A stretch of DNA of 45,694 nt from MGBC163016 sp964462135 (GTDB lineage: Bacteria; Actinomycetota; Coriobacteriia; Coriobacteriales; Eggerthellaceae): NCBI GenBank assembly GCA_964462135.1, contig CAYWWK010000015.1:1-45694 (forward strand), in the 5' to 3' direction. Positions 1 through 8,335 of this stretch are shown here, piece after piece; position 1 is the first letter of the stretch, and each line of letters starts with the position of its first letter. The notes beneath the pieces are model-generated. The model saw only the letters and a list, made by a program, of their open reading frames with translations. It did not search any database and was not told where the DNA came from. The translations under genes were made by a program, and so were the position numbers.

Positions 1-52
1 ATGTGGGCACTAGCACCTCAAGCTAGCGTGTCTGCCGTTCCACCACTCCGAC
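1..52 (-). tRNA. tRNA-Leu (anticodon GAG), 5' part only
   Basis: On the minus strand the first 52 bases read as the 5' part of a leucine tRNA. They contain the acceptor strand GTCGGAG, a D-arm with GGTGGAACGGCAGAC, and the anticodon arm CTAGC / TTGAGGT / GCTAG with anticodon GAG at 17-19. They end in TGCCC, the start of the long variable arm expected of class II tRNAs. The pattern closely matches bacterial tRNA-Leu(GAG). The variable arm, T-arm and 3' acceptor strand lie outside the window. Confidence 0.9.
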
Positions 53-73
53 ACAAAACTGGTGCGACGTGAG

Positions 74-101
74 ATTCTATCAGATTGAAACTCACACGCA
101 A
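74..101 (-). promoter_or_regulatory. Probable promoter of tRNA-Leu
   Basis: On the minus strand a -35-like TTGCGT (96-101) is followed after 16 bases by TAGAAT (74-79), a five-of-six match to the -10 consensus. Transcription would start about 15 bases before the tRNA 5' end, a normal distance. It would give the tRNA its own promoter separate from secG. Confidence 0.5.
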
Positions 102-116
102 GTGGGATTGGTTCCA

Positions 117-374
117 CTATTGAGTGGAAATGGTCCCATGAGGATAGATGACCATGAGCACCAGCAGGGAAACCAGGAAGATGATCGCGCACACGATGGT
201 GATGCGATCAAGATTCTTCTCGATGATGCTCGTACCCGTCTGGGTTGAGTACATTGAACTGGCAATGGCATCGGAGATACCCGTACCCTTGCCGGAATGC
301 ATGAGGATGAAGATGATGAGGCCGATGCCAGACAGGAACAGCAAGACCAGAAAGACGATAACCAAAGGTGTCAC
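117..374 (-). CDS. secG: Preprotein translocase subunit SecG
   Basis: This 85-residue protein has two hydrophobic helices (about residues 3-25 and 56-78). Between them lies the conserved loop GKGTGISDAIASS, which resembles the SecG loop containing GLG/GGA and a phosphate-like turn. SecG is the small stabilising subunit of the SecYEG channel in the cytoplasmic membrane. The start is a GTG preceded by the purine-rich AAGAAAGAAG. The gene lies 66 bases downstream of gpmI at the end of the glycolytic cluster, where secG usually sits in Actinobacteria. The stop codon lies inside a short hairpin (TTCCACT-ATTG-AGTGGAA, 112-129) that lacks a clear U-tract. Identity is well supported by length, topology and context. 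Confidence 0.9.
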   Translation of the reverse strand: MTPLVIVFLVLLFLSGIGLIIFILMHSGKGTGISDAIASSMYSTQTGTSIIEKNLDRITIVCAIIFLVSLLVLMVIYPHGTISTQ

Positions 375-440
375 GCTTCACACTTCTTTCTTATAGCAGC
401 AACGATAACCGAATATGGCAGTATATCCGAATGCGATGGC

Positions 441-2006
441 CTAGGCAACAAGGCTTCTCCCCGTCATCTGCGGCGGCCGAACAACCCCGATGATCTCAAG
501 CATGGTGGGAGCGATATCGCAAAGAGCCCCCTCCGAGCCTGAAAGCTCCCAGCCCCTTTCGCTGAAATCCTTCAGGATGAAGGGCACTTGGGCGGTGGTG
601 TGGGCCGTATGGGGAGTTCCGTCATCGGAGAGCATCTTGTCTGCATTGCCATGATCCGCGGTGATGAGAGCGACCCCTGCCTTCTCTTCAAGGGCAGCAA
701 GCACCTGACCTACGCCAGCATCCACCGCTTCAACCGCCTTGATGGCGGCAGGAATGCTTCCGGTATGCCCCACCATATCGCAATTCGCGAAGTTGACGAT
801 ATACACATCAGCTGCATCATCCAGGATGGCCTCTGCCAACGTCTGCGCAACTTCCGGTTCGCTCATCTGAGGCTGGAGATCATAGGTAGCCACCTTGGGA
901 GAGGCGATGAGCACACGCTCTTCCTGCGCTTTCGGCGCCTCGACTCCCCCATTCAAGAAGAACGTCACATGGGCATACTTCTCCGTCTCTGCGATGTGGT
1001 ATTGGCGAAGCCCTGCATCGGCAAGCACTTCAGCCAGAACCTCTTCAGGGAACTCCTTCGGAAAGGCAACTGGGGCATCGATGGTGGTGTCGTATTCCGT
1101 CAGGCATACGAAATGCACGTGGGGAGCCCGCATTCGCTCGAAGTCATCGAAATCGGCATCGACGATGGCGTGGGTGAGCTCACGTGCCCTGTCAGGACGG
1201 AAATTGAAGAAGACGACCGTATCCCCATCCTTGACCCCACGCTCCTGGAATGCAACCGGCACGACGAATTCATCTGTCACGCCCTCTTCATAGGAGGAGG
1301 AAAGCGCTTCTGTGGGTAGATCATCCATGGCGTTCATGGCATCAACGACCGTGTCGTAGGCCTTCTTGACCCGATCCCAGCGCTTGTCCCTGTCCATGGC
1401 GTAATACCTGCCAGAAAGACTGGCGATGCTGATGGAGCAGTCAGGATAAGCATCGGAGAGTCGTTCGATTTGCTCTTGAAGCTGATCAAGATACCCAAGC
1501 GCGCTGGAAGGCGGCACATCGCGACCATCCAGGAAGCAGTGGACGAAGACCTCAGGGGCACCGCGACGCGCTGCCATCTCCATGAGCGCATAGAGATGCT
1601 CGTTGGAGGAATGGACTCCCCCATCACTCACAAGTCCCATGAGATGAACCACTCCCCCGTGCTCTTTCGCTGAGTCAACAGCCTCAATGAGCACCGGGTT
1701 GCAGAAGAGGGACCCATCCGCCACAGCGCGATCGATACGGGTGAGCTCTTGATAGACCACTCGTCCGGCACCGATGTTCAGATGCCCCACCTCGGAATTG
1801 CCCATCTGCCCCTTCGGCAAACCAACAGCCTCACCGGAAGCGTCCAGGCGAACCCAGTCCGCCGCCTGGAAAAGCCCATCGAGCACGGGAGTGGAAGCCT
1901 GGGATATGGCATTGCCCGGTGAATCTTCAGCCAAGCCGAAGCCATCCATGATGATGAGGCAGACAGGAAGGGTCAGACCATCCTTTGACTGGGATTGTGC
2001 CGTCAT
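441..2006 (-). CDS. gpmI: 2,3-bisphosphoglycerate-independent phosphoglycerate mutase
   Basis: This 521-residue cytoplasmic enzyme interconverts 3- and 2-phosphoglycerate using two Mn ions and a phosphoserine. Visible signatures are the N-terminal metal site IIMDGFG (Asp21), the catalytic serine in GQMGNSEVGH (Ser71), and the C-terminal metal motifs VNFANCDMVGHTG and LITADHGNAD. Length matches the usual 510-520 residues of the family. The ATG directly abuts the tpiA stop codon (TAG at 2007-2009), so translation of the two is probably coupled. It carries glycolytic flux from Pgk towards enolase. No cofactor-dependent mutase is seen in the window. Confidence 0.96.
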   Translation of the reverse strand: MTAQSQSKDGLTLPVCLIIMDGFGLAEDSPGNAISQASTPVLDGLFQAADWVRLDASGEAVGLPKGQMGNSEVGHLNIGAGRVVYQELTRIDRAVADGSLFCNPVLIEAVDSAKEHGGVVHLMGLVSDGGVHSSNEHLYALMEMAARRGAPEVFVHCFLDGRDVPPSSALGYLDQLQEQIERLSDAYPDCSISIASLSGRYYAMDRDKRWDRVKKAYDTVVDAMNAMDDLPTEALSSSYEEGVTDEFVVPVAFQERGVKDGDTVVFFNFRPDRARELTHAIVDADFDDFERMRAPHVHFVCLTEYDTTIDAPVAFPKEFPEEVLAEVLADAGLRQYHIAETEKYAHVTFFLNGGVEAPKAQEERVLIASPKVATYDLQPQMSEPEVAQTLAEAILDDAADVYIVNFANCDMVGHTGSIPAAIKAVEAVDAGVGQVLAALEEKAGVALITADHGNADKMLSDDGTPHTAHTTAQVPFILKDFSERGWELSGSEGALCDIAPTMLEIIGVVRPPQMTGRSLVA

Positions 2007-2786
2007 CTACAAAGCCGCCTTGATAATCTGGACGAAGGAGCCAGCCTTCAAGGAAGCGCCACCAATGAGGCCGCCGTCGATGTCAGGCTGAGCAAGAAGC
2101 AGCTCTGCATTGCCCTCATTCATGGAACCGCCGTAGAGAATGCGCATGGAAGCCGCAGCCTCGCTTCCGAAGAGTCCGGTCAGGGTTTCGCGGATGGCGC
2201 CGCAGACCTCCTGCGCCTGCTCTGGCGTTGCCGTCCGCCCGGTACCGATGGCCCAGACAGGTTCGTAGGCAACCACGGCATCAGCAGCCACAGCAGCATC
2301 GACGCCAGCAAAGGCAGCTCTCACCTGGGCATCAACGAACTCCAGATACGTGCCCTCATCGCGCACCGCCAAGGATTCACCGACGCATACGATCGGGTCT
2401 ATGGGGCACGTCCGGTCAGCCAGCAGGGCATGGACCTTCTTGTTGACATCCTCGTTGGTCTCGCCGAAGTACTGCCTGCGCTCGGAATGACCGACGATGC
2501 AGTACCTGCAGCCGATATCCCGGATCATGGGCACAGATATCTCACCGGTATAGGCGCCAGATGGCTCCCAGAAGACATTCTGGGCGCCCACCCCCACCTT
2601 GAGCTTGTCGAAATCGAAGACCGTCCACACGGGTTTCAGGTCGGTGTAGGGCGGGCAGACCGCCACATCCACCGTATCCAACCAGTCTGGTTCCATCTCA
2701 TTCGAAATCTCCTGAGCCAACACGACCGCCTCACCGATCGCGTTGTTCATCTTCCAATTCCCTGCAATGAGCGGCCGTCTTTCCAT
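2007..2786 (-). CDS. tpiA: Triosephosphate isomerase
   Basis: This 259-residue TIM-barrel enzyme interconverts dihydroxyacetone phosphate and glyceraldehyde 3-phosphate. The sequence shows AGNWKMN (Lys12), the electrophilic histidine in VGHSERR (His100), the catalytic base in YEPVWAIGTG (Glu175) and the phosphate-binding YGGSMN. The frame is open further upstream, but ATG 2786 is chosen. It begins the conserved MERRPLIAGNWKMN, has GGAAGG seven bases before it, and lies just after the pgk stop at 2806. The intergenic distance to pgk is 19 bases, so the genes are co-transcribed. Confidence 0.96.
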   Translation of the reverse strand: MERRPLIAGNWKMNNAIGEAVVLAQEISNEMEPDWLDTVDVAVCPPYTDLKPVWTVFDFDKLKVGVGAQNVFWEPSGAYTGEISVPMIRDIGCRYCIVGHSERRQYFGETNEDVNKKVHALLADRTCPIDPIVCVGESLAVRDEGTYLEFVDAQVRAAFAGVDAAVAADAVVAYEPVWAIGTGRTATPEQAQEVCGAIRETLTGLFGSEAAASMRILYGGSMNEGNAELLLAQPDIDGGLIGGASLKAGSFVQIIKAAL

Positions 2787-2805
2787 GGGTATCCTTCCTG
2801 TTGAA

Positions 2806-3993
2806 TCATGCCTTGAGAGCTTCGACACCGGGGAGCGCTTCGCCTTGGACCAATTCCATGGATGCCCCACCGCCAGTGGATATGAATGTCATCTGCTCAG
2901 CCAGCCCGAACTTGTTCACCGCCGCAACGGAATCTCCGCCGCCGATGATGGTGTCAGCATCCTGATTGGTCGCAACCGCTTCAGCAACCTTGCGTGTTCC
3001 TTCCTCGAAGGGCTTCATCTCGAATACGCCCATCGGCCCATTCCAAAACACGCTTGCGGCCTTCTTGATGGCATCAGCGTATATGTCCGCCGTTTCAGGG
3101 CCGATATCAAGTCCCATCTTGTCTGCAGGGATATCCTTCACTGAAACGGCTTGTGTCGAAGCATCCTCAACGATGGCATCGGCCACAATGACATCCACCG
3201 GAAGGAGAAGGCGCACGCCATTGTCTTTCGCCTTCCTGATCATATCGTGGGCACGCTCCACCCAATCCTCTTCAACCAGGGAAGCACCCACGGAATGACC
3301 TTGCGCCAAAAGGAAGGTGAAGCACATCGCACCGCCGATGATGAGGACATCGGCCTTGTCAAGCAAAGCGTCGATCACCTTGATCTTGTCAGACACCTTG
3401 CTGCCACCCAGCACAGCCACGAAAGGACGCTTCGGAGTATCCAACATGCCCGTAAGGGTATTCACCTCATCAAGCATGAGATATCCCGCGTAAGCTGGAA
3501 GCAATCCAGCAACACCTGCCGTTGAAGCATGGGCACGATGAGCCGTGCCGAAAGCATCATTGACGTAGACATCCGCCAAGGAGGCAAGCTCATGGGCGAA
3601 TTCAGGGTCATTCTTCTTCTCGCGTGCGTCGAATCGTACGTTCTCGAGGACGAGCACCTCCCCGTCCTTGAGCCCAGCGGCCAATGCCTGGGCGCTCTCG
3701 CCCGTGACGTCAGTGGCAAGCTTCACCGGCTGTCCTAGAAGCTTGCTCAAGCGATCGACGATGGGGGAAATGCTGTAAGCCTCTTCGAACCCCGTACCCG
3801 CCGGACGTCCCACATGGCTCACGAGGATGACGCGACCGCCCCCTTCCACAAGCCTTTGGATGGTAGGAAGGGCAGCGCGGATGCGTGTATCATCGGCCAC
3901 CTCCCCATCCTTCACCGGTGCATTGAAATCAACGCGAACGAGCACGCGCTTCCCGCGCGGATCGAGCTCATCAATGCTTCTGATCACTGCCAT
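2806..3993 (-). CDS. pgk: Phosphoglycerate kinase
   Basis: This 395-residue enzyme makes ATP from 1,3-bisphosphoglycerate. Seen are the substrate motif RVLVRVDFNAP near residue 17, the LVSHVGRP loop (His and Arg substrate contacts), the hinge WNGPMGVFE, and the C-terminal nucleotide loop GGGDSVAAVNKFG followed by STGGGASMELVQG. Length is typical. The ATG is preceded by GAAAGG at good spacing. It lies between gap and tpiA, separated from gap by a 164-base spacer with potential secondary structure. Confidence 0.96.
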   Translation of the reverse strand: MAVIRSIDELDPRGKRVLVRVDFNAPVKDGEVADDTRIRAALPTIQRLVEGGGRVILVSHVGRPAGTGFEEAYSISPIVDRLSKLLGQPVKLATDVTGESAQALAAGLKDGEVLVLENVRFDAREKKNDPEFAHELASLADVYVNDAFGTAHRAHASTAGVAGLLPAYAGYLMLDEVNTLTGMLDTPKRPFVAVLGGSKVSDKIKVIDALLDKADVLIIGGAMCFTFLLAQGHSVGASLVEEDWVERAHDMIRKAKDNGVRLLLPVDVIVADAIVEDASTQAVSVKDIPADKMGLDIGPETADIYADAIKKAASVFWNGPMGVFEMKPFEEGTRKVAEAVATNQDADTIIGGGDSVAAVNKFGLAEQMTFISTGGGASMELVQGEALPGVEALKA

Positions 3994-4029
3994 AGGTAAC
4001 CTTTCAGATGGTATGTGTGTGATGAAGGT

Positions 4030-4133
4030 TTATCTCTGAGCGCAGCGAGGCCGCCACCGGCGTGACAGATCAGCGAGAAAGCCGTAGGAAGTCGGTTTTG
4101 TCCGACACCCGAAAGCTTAGGACGCTGAGATAA
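4030..4133 (-). other. Nested inverted-repeat element in the gap-pgk spacer
   Basis: This non-coding spacer between gap and pgk can form a closing helix of 11 base pairs with a two-base bulge: TTATCTC/AGCG at 4030-4042 pairs with CGCT/GAGATAA at 4123-4133. Inside lie two small hairpins, GTCGG-N6-CCGAC (4091-4106) and GCCG-N4-CGGC (4050-4061). The overall shape is a multi-branched RNA in the gap-pgk message. There is no terminal U-tract, so it is not an obvious terminator. It may be an RNA processing or stability element that sets different gap and pgk levels. No known RNA family was recognised. Confidence 0.35.
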
Positions 4134-4157
4134 CGTGCCAGAGACGACCGCAGCCGC

Positions 4158-5159
4158 CTAGAGCATGATCTTGGCCAGATCCTTGACGCGGTTGGAATAG
4201 CCCCACTCATTGTCATACCAGGAGATGCACTTGACGAAGTTGCCCTCACCGCCAAGCACCATGGTCAGACCTGAATCGAATACCGAGGAGGCCGGGTTTC
4301 CCACGATATCGATGGATACCAATGGATCAGCGGTGTATTCGAGGATGCCCTTCATAGGTCCTTCCGCAGCCGCCTTCATGGCTGCGTTGATCTCGTCAAC
4401 CGTGACCTGCTTCTCAAGTTCGACCGTCAGATCAACCATGGATCCGTCAGGCGTGGGAACACGGGTGGCAAACCCGTCAAGCTTGCCTTTGAGGTCAGGC
4501 AGCACCAACGCCACCGCCCGAGCGGCACCGGTAGTGGTGGGAATCATGGACATGGCCGCAGCGCGGGCGCGGCGCAGGTCCTTGTGAGGAAGGTCCAGGA
4601 TCTTCTGGTCATTGGTATAGGCGTGGATGGTGTTCATGAAGCCACGCTTGATGCCGAAGTTGTCCAGCAGCACCTTCGCAAAGGGAGCGAGACAGTTGGT
4701 GGTGCAGGAGGCGTTGGAGACGATGTTGTCCGTTTCCTTGTTGTAGGTGTCATCATTCACACCCATAACGATGGTGGCATCCACGTTCTTGCCGGGCGCG
4801 GAGATGATGACCTTCTTGGCACCAGCCTCAAGATGGGCCTTCGCCTTCTCGCCATCGGTGAAGAAGCCCGTGGATTCGACCACGATATCGATCCCCAACT
4901 CTTTCCAGGGAAGGTCTTTGGGATCACGTTCGGAAAGGACGATGACCTTGTGTCCGTCGACGATCATGCCATCTTCGACCACCTCTATGACATCGAAGGC
5001 GCGACGGTGCACGGAATCGTACTTGAGCAGATGTGCCATGGTGGGAATGTCGCCCAGATCATTCACCGCCACGACCTCGAGGTCTGGGTCATTCGCCATA
5101 GCGCGGTAGACCAGACGTCCGATCCTGCCGAATCCGTTGATTGCGATCCTGGTTGCCAT
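4158..5159 (-). CDS. gap: Glyceraldehyde-3-phosphate dehydrogenase (type I)
   Basis: This 333-residue tetrameric enzyme oxidises glyceraldehyde 3-phosphate to 1,3-bisphosphoglycerate. The Rossmann motif INGFGRIGR is at residues 7-15, the catalytic cysteine is in SNASCTTNC (Cys152), and the partner histidine is in NTIHAYTNDQ. Asp34 in AVNDLGD suggests NAD rather than NADP as cofactor. The frame extends 28 codons upstream, but ATG 5159 is preferred because AAAGGAG precedes it and homologs begin at MATRIAINGFGR. It heads the glycolytic genes and follows whiA after about 100 bases, so it may have its own promoter; no convincing -35/-10 pair was found. Confidence 0.96.
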   Translation of the reverse strand: MATRIAINGFGRIGRLVYRAMANDPDLEVVAVNDLGDIPTMAHLLKYDSVHRRAFDVIEVVEDGMIVDGHKVIVLSERDPKDLPWKELGIDIVVESTGFFTDGEKAKAHLEAGAKKVIISAPGKNVDATIVMGVNDDTYNKETDNIVSNASCTTNCLAPFAKVLLDNFGIKRGFMNTIHAYTNDQKILDLPHKDLRRARAAAMSMIPTTTGAARAVALVLPDLKGKLDGFATRVPTPDGSMVDLTVELEKQVTVDEINAAMKAAAEGPMKGILEYTADPLVSIDIVGNPASSVFDSGLTMVLGGEGNFVKCISWYDNEWGYSNRVKDLAKIML

Positions 5160-5226
5160 AGAGACTCCTTTGGTTGATTGCTTTGCACGGCTCTTTCGCA
5201 CGCACGTCCTACAGGATACCATTCGC

Positions 5227-5257
5227 AGCTCGCTCAAAGGCAAAACGTTGCCGAGCT
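5227..5257 (-). terminator. Hairpin between whiA and gap, possible weak terminator
   Basis: AGCTC (5227-5231) and GAGCT (5253-5257) bracket the stem GGCAA-AACG-TTGCC (5239-5252), with a seven-base bulge on one side. On the minus strand the inner stem is followed only by TTT, so termination would be partial at best. It lies just after the whiA stop and may instead be a leader structure of gap. Confidence 0.3.
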
Positions 5258-5265
5258 GATGGGGC

Positions 5266-6192
5266 TCACTCCTCTTCGAGAAGCTGCTCCAGACGGCGCA
5301 GGCGATGATTCATGGCGGATTTCGAAAGAGGCGGGTCATGGCGCTCCCCCAATTCCTTGAGCGAGGCCTCAGGATAGGTCACTCGCAGACGGATGAACTC
5401 TTGGAGAGCGGGCGGCAGAGATGTCACTTCATGGATGCGAAGCACGTCCCTGATCATGAACAGCTGTCGAAAGGCCGCATCAGTCGCCTTGTGCTGATTG
5501 GCTATTTCCGCATTGATCTGACGATTGACGTCGTTGCGCACCGACTTGACCACGCGGACCTCTTCCAGCATCAGCGCGGAACGATGGGCGCCCGTGAACG
5601 CGAGGAACTCAAGGATGGCGTTTCCGCTTTTGAGATAGATCATCTGCGAACTGCGACGGCCCATGATCTTGGCATTGATGCCTTGCTCGGTGAGGATATC
5701 CACTGCATCCTGGGCGAACTGCTGGTTCTCGACGATCATCTCGAAATGGAAGTCGTTCTTCGGGTCAGAGATGAAGCCGCTTCCCAGAAAAATTCCTCTG
5801 AGATAGGCAGCCTGGCAGCACTTCTTCGAGACGAGCCTTGGCTCTATTCCCAAGGAAAGGCCTCCATCCGCAGCGACGATCCCCATATCCCGCAGTGCGC
5901 TGCCAAGATGGGGCTGGGCGGGTATCTCTATCAGATAGTTCGGAGTCTTGTGGAGCACCGAGCGTCGAATGGTGAGTTCCGTCTTCAATCCGTAGAGGGC
6001 ATGCAGCAACTTGATGACCAGTCGGCCCACGAAGGCCGAATCGGTCGCTATCTCAACCCGGTAATTCTCAGAGCCACTCAGAAACAAGGTACCTTCCACC
6101 CGCACCAGAGCAGCCAGCGTAGCGCGATCGCAATGGCTGCATACGGGGGGAACATGGGAGAGCTCGTCTTTCACATCAGTGGTGAAGGACAT
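5266..6192 (-). CDS. whiA: DNA-binding protein WhiA
   Basis: This 308-residue protein has an N-terminal LAGLIDADG-homing-endonuclease-like fold (about residues 1-200, with VKDELSHVPP, GTLFLSG and AYLRGIFLGSGFI) and a C-terminal helix-turn-helix (about 225-305, with LKELGERHDPPLSKSAMNHRLRRL). WhiA is a sporulation and division transcription factor in Streptomyces and is conserved across Gram-positive bacteria. Here it has no sporulation context and probably influences division or the cell cycle. Its ATG overlaps the yvcK stop by one base (TGATG), indicating translational coupling. The rapZ-yvcK-whiA order is a strongly conserved neighbourhood. Confidence 0.94.
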   Translation of the reverse strand: MSFTTDVKDELSHVPPVCSHCDRATLAALVRVEGTLFLSGSENYRVEIATDSAFVGRLVIKLLHALYGLKTELTIRRSVLHKTPNYLIEIPAQPHLGSALRDMGIVAADGGLSLGIEPRLVSKKCCQAAYLRGIFLGSGFISDPKNDFHFEMIVENQQFAQDAVDILTEQGINAKIMGRRSSQMIYLKSGNAILEFLAFTGAHRSALMLEEVRVVKSVRNDVNRQINAEIANQHKATDAAFRQLFMIRDVLRIHEVTSLPPALQEFIRLRVTYPEASLKELGERHDPPLSKSAMNHRLRRLEQLLEEE

Positions 6193-7334
6193 CAGAACTC
6201 CCTCCGAGAAAGCATCAGCCTCACCACTTGGAGAATAGCATCACGCAAGGCTGCTGGATTATGCCACGTGGGCTGATATGAATCAGCAAGATTCCGAGAG
6301 ATGACGACTGGCCCCTGTGCTTGGATGGCGAGGACGTCCTGATAGGTAATGGAAACAGGACGGATGCCCTCTGAAAGGCGCAGATCATCCAGATCGGACG
6401 TGGATCCATGCTCAGGTTCGTCCCCCGCCACGGCGATGAAGCTGCCCGTTGCGGGACTCTCTGCCCGCAATTGAACTGGGGTGTGAACCAGCATGTAATC
6501 AACCAGTCCATACATGCCATGATCGAAGAGCGCTTGAAGGTGCTCCTTGGCGGAAAGCCCCCAGGTCTCTCCCTGCACATCGGCAAGAGAACAGACGAAC
6601 AGCACCGAACCACGCGAACGCTGGATGGCCTCCAAGATGCCGGGAACGAGCAGATTGGGTATGATCGAGGTGAATAGCGACCCTGGACCAAGCACGATCA
6701 GATCAGCGCGCTCGATGGCCTTCAGCGCCGGGCGATACGGGCGGATGGCTTCGCCATCACCCACCAGGCGCACTGACTCCAATGCAGTTCGGGAATGGCA
6801 GGCCACGGCCTGTCCATCAAGCGTACGGCCATCCTTCGTCCGTGCTTTGAGCGTGACGTGATCCAAGGTGGATGGATAGACATGGCCCTGGGCATTCACC
6901 AACCCTTCGCAGATGCGGATGGCCTCAGGAAATGAACCGGCAGCATCCTCGAGGGCAGCCAGAAGAAGATTTCCCAAAGCATGGTCATCGGCCGCCGCGA
7001 AACGATACTTGAAGGCCCTGACCAAAGGATCGGTGGGATCGTCGGCAAAGGCAACGATGCATTTTCTGATGTCACCCGGAGGGGTCACATTGGCCTTGTC
7101 CCGCAAGATGCCCGTTGAACCTCCATCATCTGCCATGGCTACCACCGCAGAGGTGGTGATTCCCAAAGACAGCAAAGTGCGGATGGAGACCGGGGCGCCT
7201 GTTCCGCCTCCTATGACCACCGCTTCAATGGGCTCATCAACCTCAGCAGGCACCTCTCCCGCCAAGACGGAATCATCCAGCGCCCTGAAGGCTCCCGTGG
7301 CAGAAGGGTCGATATGGAAAGGCTTGGGGTCCAT
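6192..7334 (-). CDS. YvcK/GlmR family gluconeogenesis factor (CofD-like)
   Basis: This 380-residue protein of the YvcK (UPF0052) family resembles the 2-phospho-L-lactate transferase CofD. Seen are AVVIGGGTGAPVSIRTLL (dinucleotide-type loop near residue 40), AMADDGGSTGILR, PPGDIRKCIVAFAD and the conserved LGPGSLFTSIIPNLL. In Bacillus, YvcK/GlmR binds UDP-GlcNAc and steers carbon to cell-wall precursors during gluconeogenesis. That role is inferred here, not shown. The roughly 35-residue N-terminal extension before the Rossmann loop is longer than in many homologs. The upstream region CTCCCTCATCAACTGCCC has no good ribosome site, so the start is less certain than the identity. Confidence 0.9.
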   Translation of the reverse strand: MDPKPFHIDPSATGAFRALDDSVLAGEVPAEVDEPIEAVVIGGGTGAPVSIRTLLSLGITTSAVVAMADDGGSTGILRDKANVTPPGDIRKCIVAFADDPTDPLVRAFKYRFAAADDHALGNLLLAALEDAAGSFPEAIRICEGLVNAQGHVYPSTLDHVTLKARTKDGRTLDGQAVACHSRTALESVRLVGDGEAIRPYRPALKAIERADLIVLGPGSLFTSIIPNLLVPGILEAIQRSRGSVLFVCSLADVQGETWGLSAKEHLQALFDHGMYGLVDYMLVHTPVQLRAESPATGSFIAVAGDEPEHGSTSDLDDLRLSEGIRPVSITYQDVLAIQAQGPVVISRNLADSYQPTWHNPAALRDAILQVVRLMLSRREF

Positions 7335-7354
7335 GGGCAGTTGATGAGGGAGTA

Positions 7355-8335
7355 TCAGGCTACCGGAACATGGACATCTGGGGATTCGTCATCGAAGTCA
7401 GGATGCGCAGAAGACCTCTTCTCAGCCTTCCCCAGATCCCGATGGGCCACTGACACCCGATACCCCTTGGATTTCAGGTAATCTCCGGTGGATTCCGCCA
7501 GAGCAACCGAACGATGCTGGCCTCCTGTGCATCCCACTCCAATGGCCAACTGCTGCTTGCCCTCAGCCACATATCCCGGCATCACCACATCCAAAAGCGA
7601 TTGCCAACGCTTGCGGAACTCGATGGTCTCATCACGCAGCATGACGAAATCACGGACGGGCTTGTCGAGACCCGTGAGATTGCGAAGGTCGGGATCGTAG
7701 TAGGGATTGGGCAGGAAGCGCACATCCATGACAAGATCAGCATCAAGGGGCGCCCCGTGCTTGAAGCCGAAGGAGAAGACGGTGACGGAAAGCCCCTTGC
7801 GCTCGGTTCCTTCAGCGAATGCAGCACGAAGGGTGCTTCGCAGCTTCTGAGGCATCATCTCGGTGGTATCCAAAACCAAGTCAGCCCGTTTTCGCAGACC
7901 GGAAAGCAGCATACGCTCGTTTTGGATGCCTTGGACGATGGTGGTTCCCTCCGTGCAAAGCGGATGACGACGACGACTTGACTTGTAGCGGGAAACGAGC
8001 TTTGAATCATCAGCGTCAAGGAAGAGCAGCTGGAAGTTCACGTTGTCGGCCTCCAGCTTGTCCAGGGTGTCCATGATGGAATCAAAGTACCTGCCGTTGC
8101 GAGCGTCACAGACCAAGGCAAGCTTGGCATGCGGATCATCTGCTCCTGCATGTCTGTTCAAATCGACCAGATTGCCAATGAGCGAAGCTGGAAGATTGTC
8201 CACGCAGAAATATCCCAGATCCTCAAAAACATGCATGGCCTCGGTGCGGCCAGCTCCACTCATGCCGGTCACGATCACCAGCTCAGGCATCGAGGCCTGG
8301 TCTACAGGCGAAATGGCGGCATCGGATTCGCTCAC
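7355..8335 (-). CDS. rapZ: RapZ/YvcJ family nucleotide-binding protein
   Basis: This 326-residue P-loop protein has the Walker A motif GMSGAGRT (residues 24-31), a FCVDNLPASL motif, and the C-terminal signature IAVGCTGGQHRSV-type (here IGVGCTGGQHRSVALAE). In E. coli RapZ is an adapter that delivers GlmZ/GlmY small RNAs to RNase E. In Gram-positives the ortholog YvcJ hydrolyses GTP and its partner is unclear. The start is a GTG whose GTGA overlaps the uvrC stop by four bases, so translation is coupled. About 15 residues precede the usual N-terminus. Confidence 0.93.
   Translation of the reverse strand: MSESDAAISPVDQASMPELVIVTGMSGAGRTEAMHVFEDLGYFCVDNLPASLIGNLVDLNRHAGADDPHAKLALVCDARNGRYFDSIMDTLDKLEADNVNFQLLFLDADDSKLVSRYKSSRRRHPLCTEGTTIVQGIQNERMLLSGLRKRADLVLDTTEMMPQKLRSTLRAAFAEGTERKGLSVTVFSFGFKHGAPLDADLVMDVRFLPNPYYDPDLRNLTGLDKPVRDFVMLRDETIEFRKRWQSLLDVVMPGYVAEGKQQLAIGVGCTGGQHRSVALAESTGDYLKSKGYRVSVAHRDLGKAEKRSSAHPDFDDESPDVHVPVA

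Noticed and set aside
112..129. Hairpin TTCCACT-ATTG-AGTGGAA as a secG terminator.
   Set aside because: It contains the secG stop codon and is not followed by a U-tract on the minus strand.
5305..6276. Plus-strand open frame of 323 codons.
   Set aside because: It is antisense to whiA and the end of yvcK, with no protein-family features.
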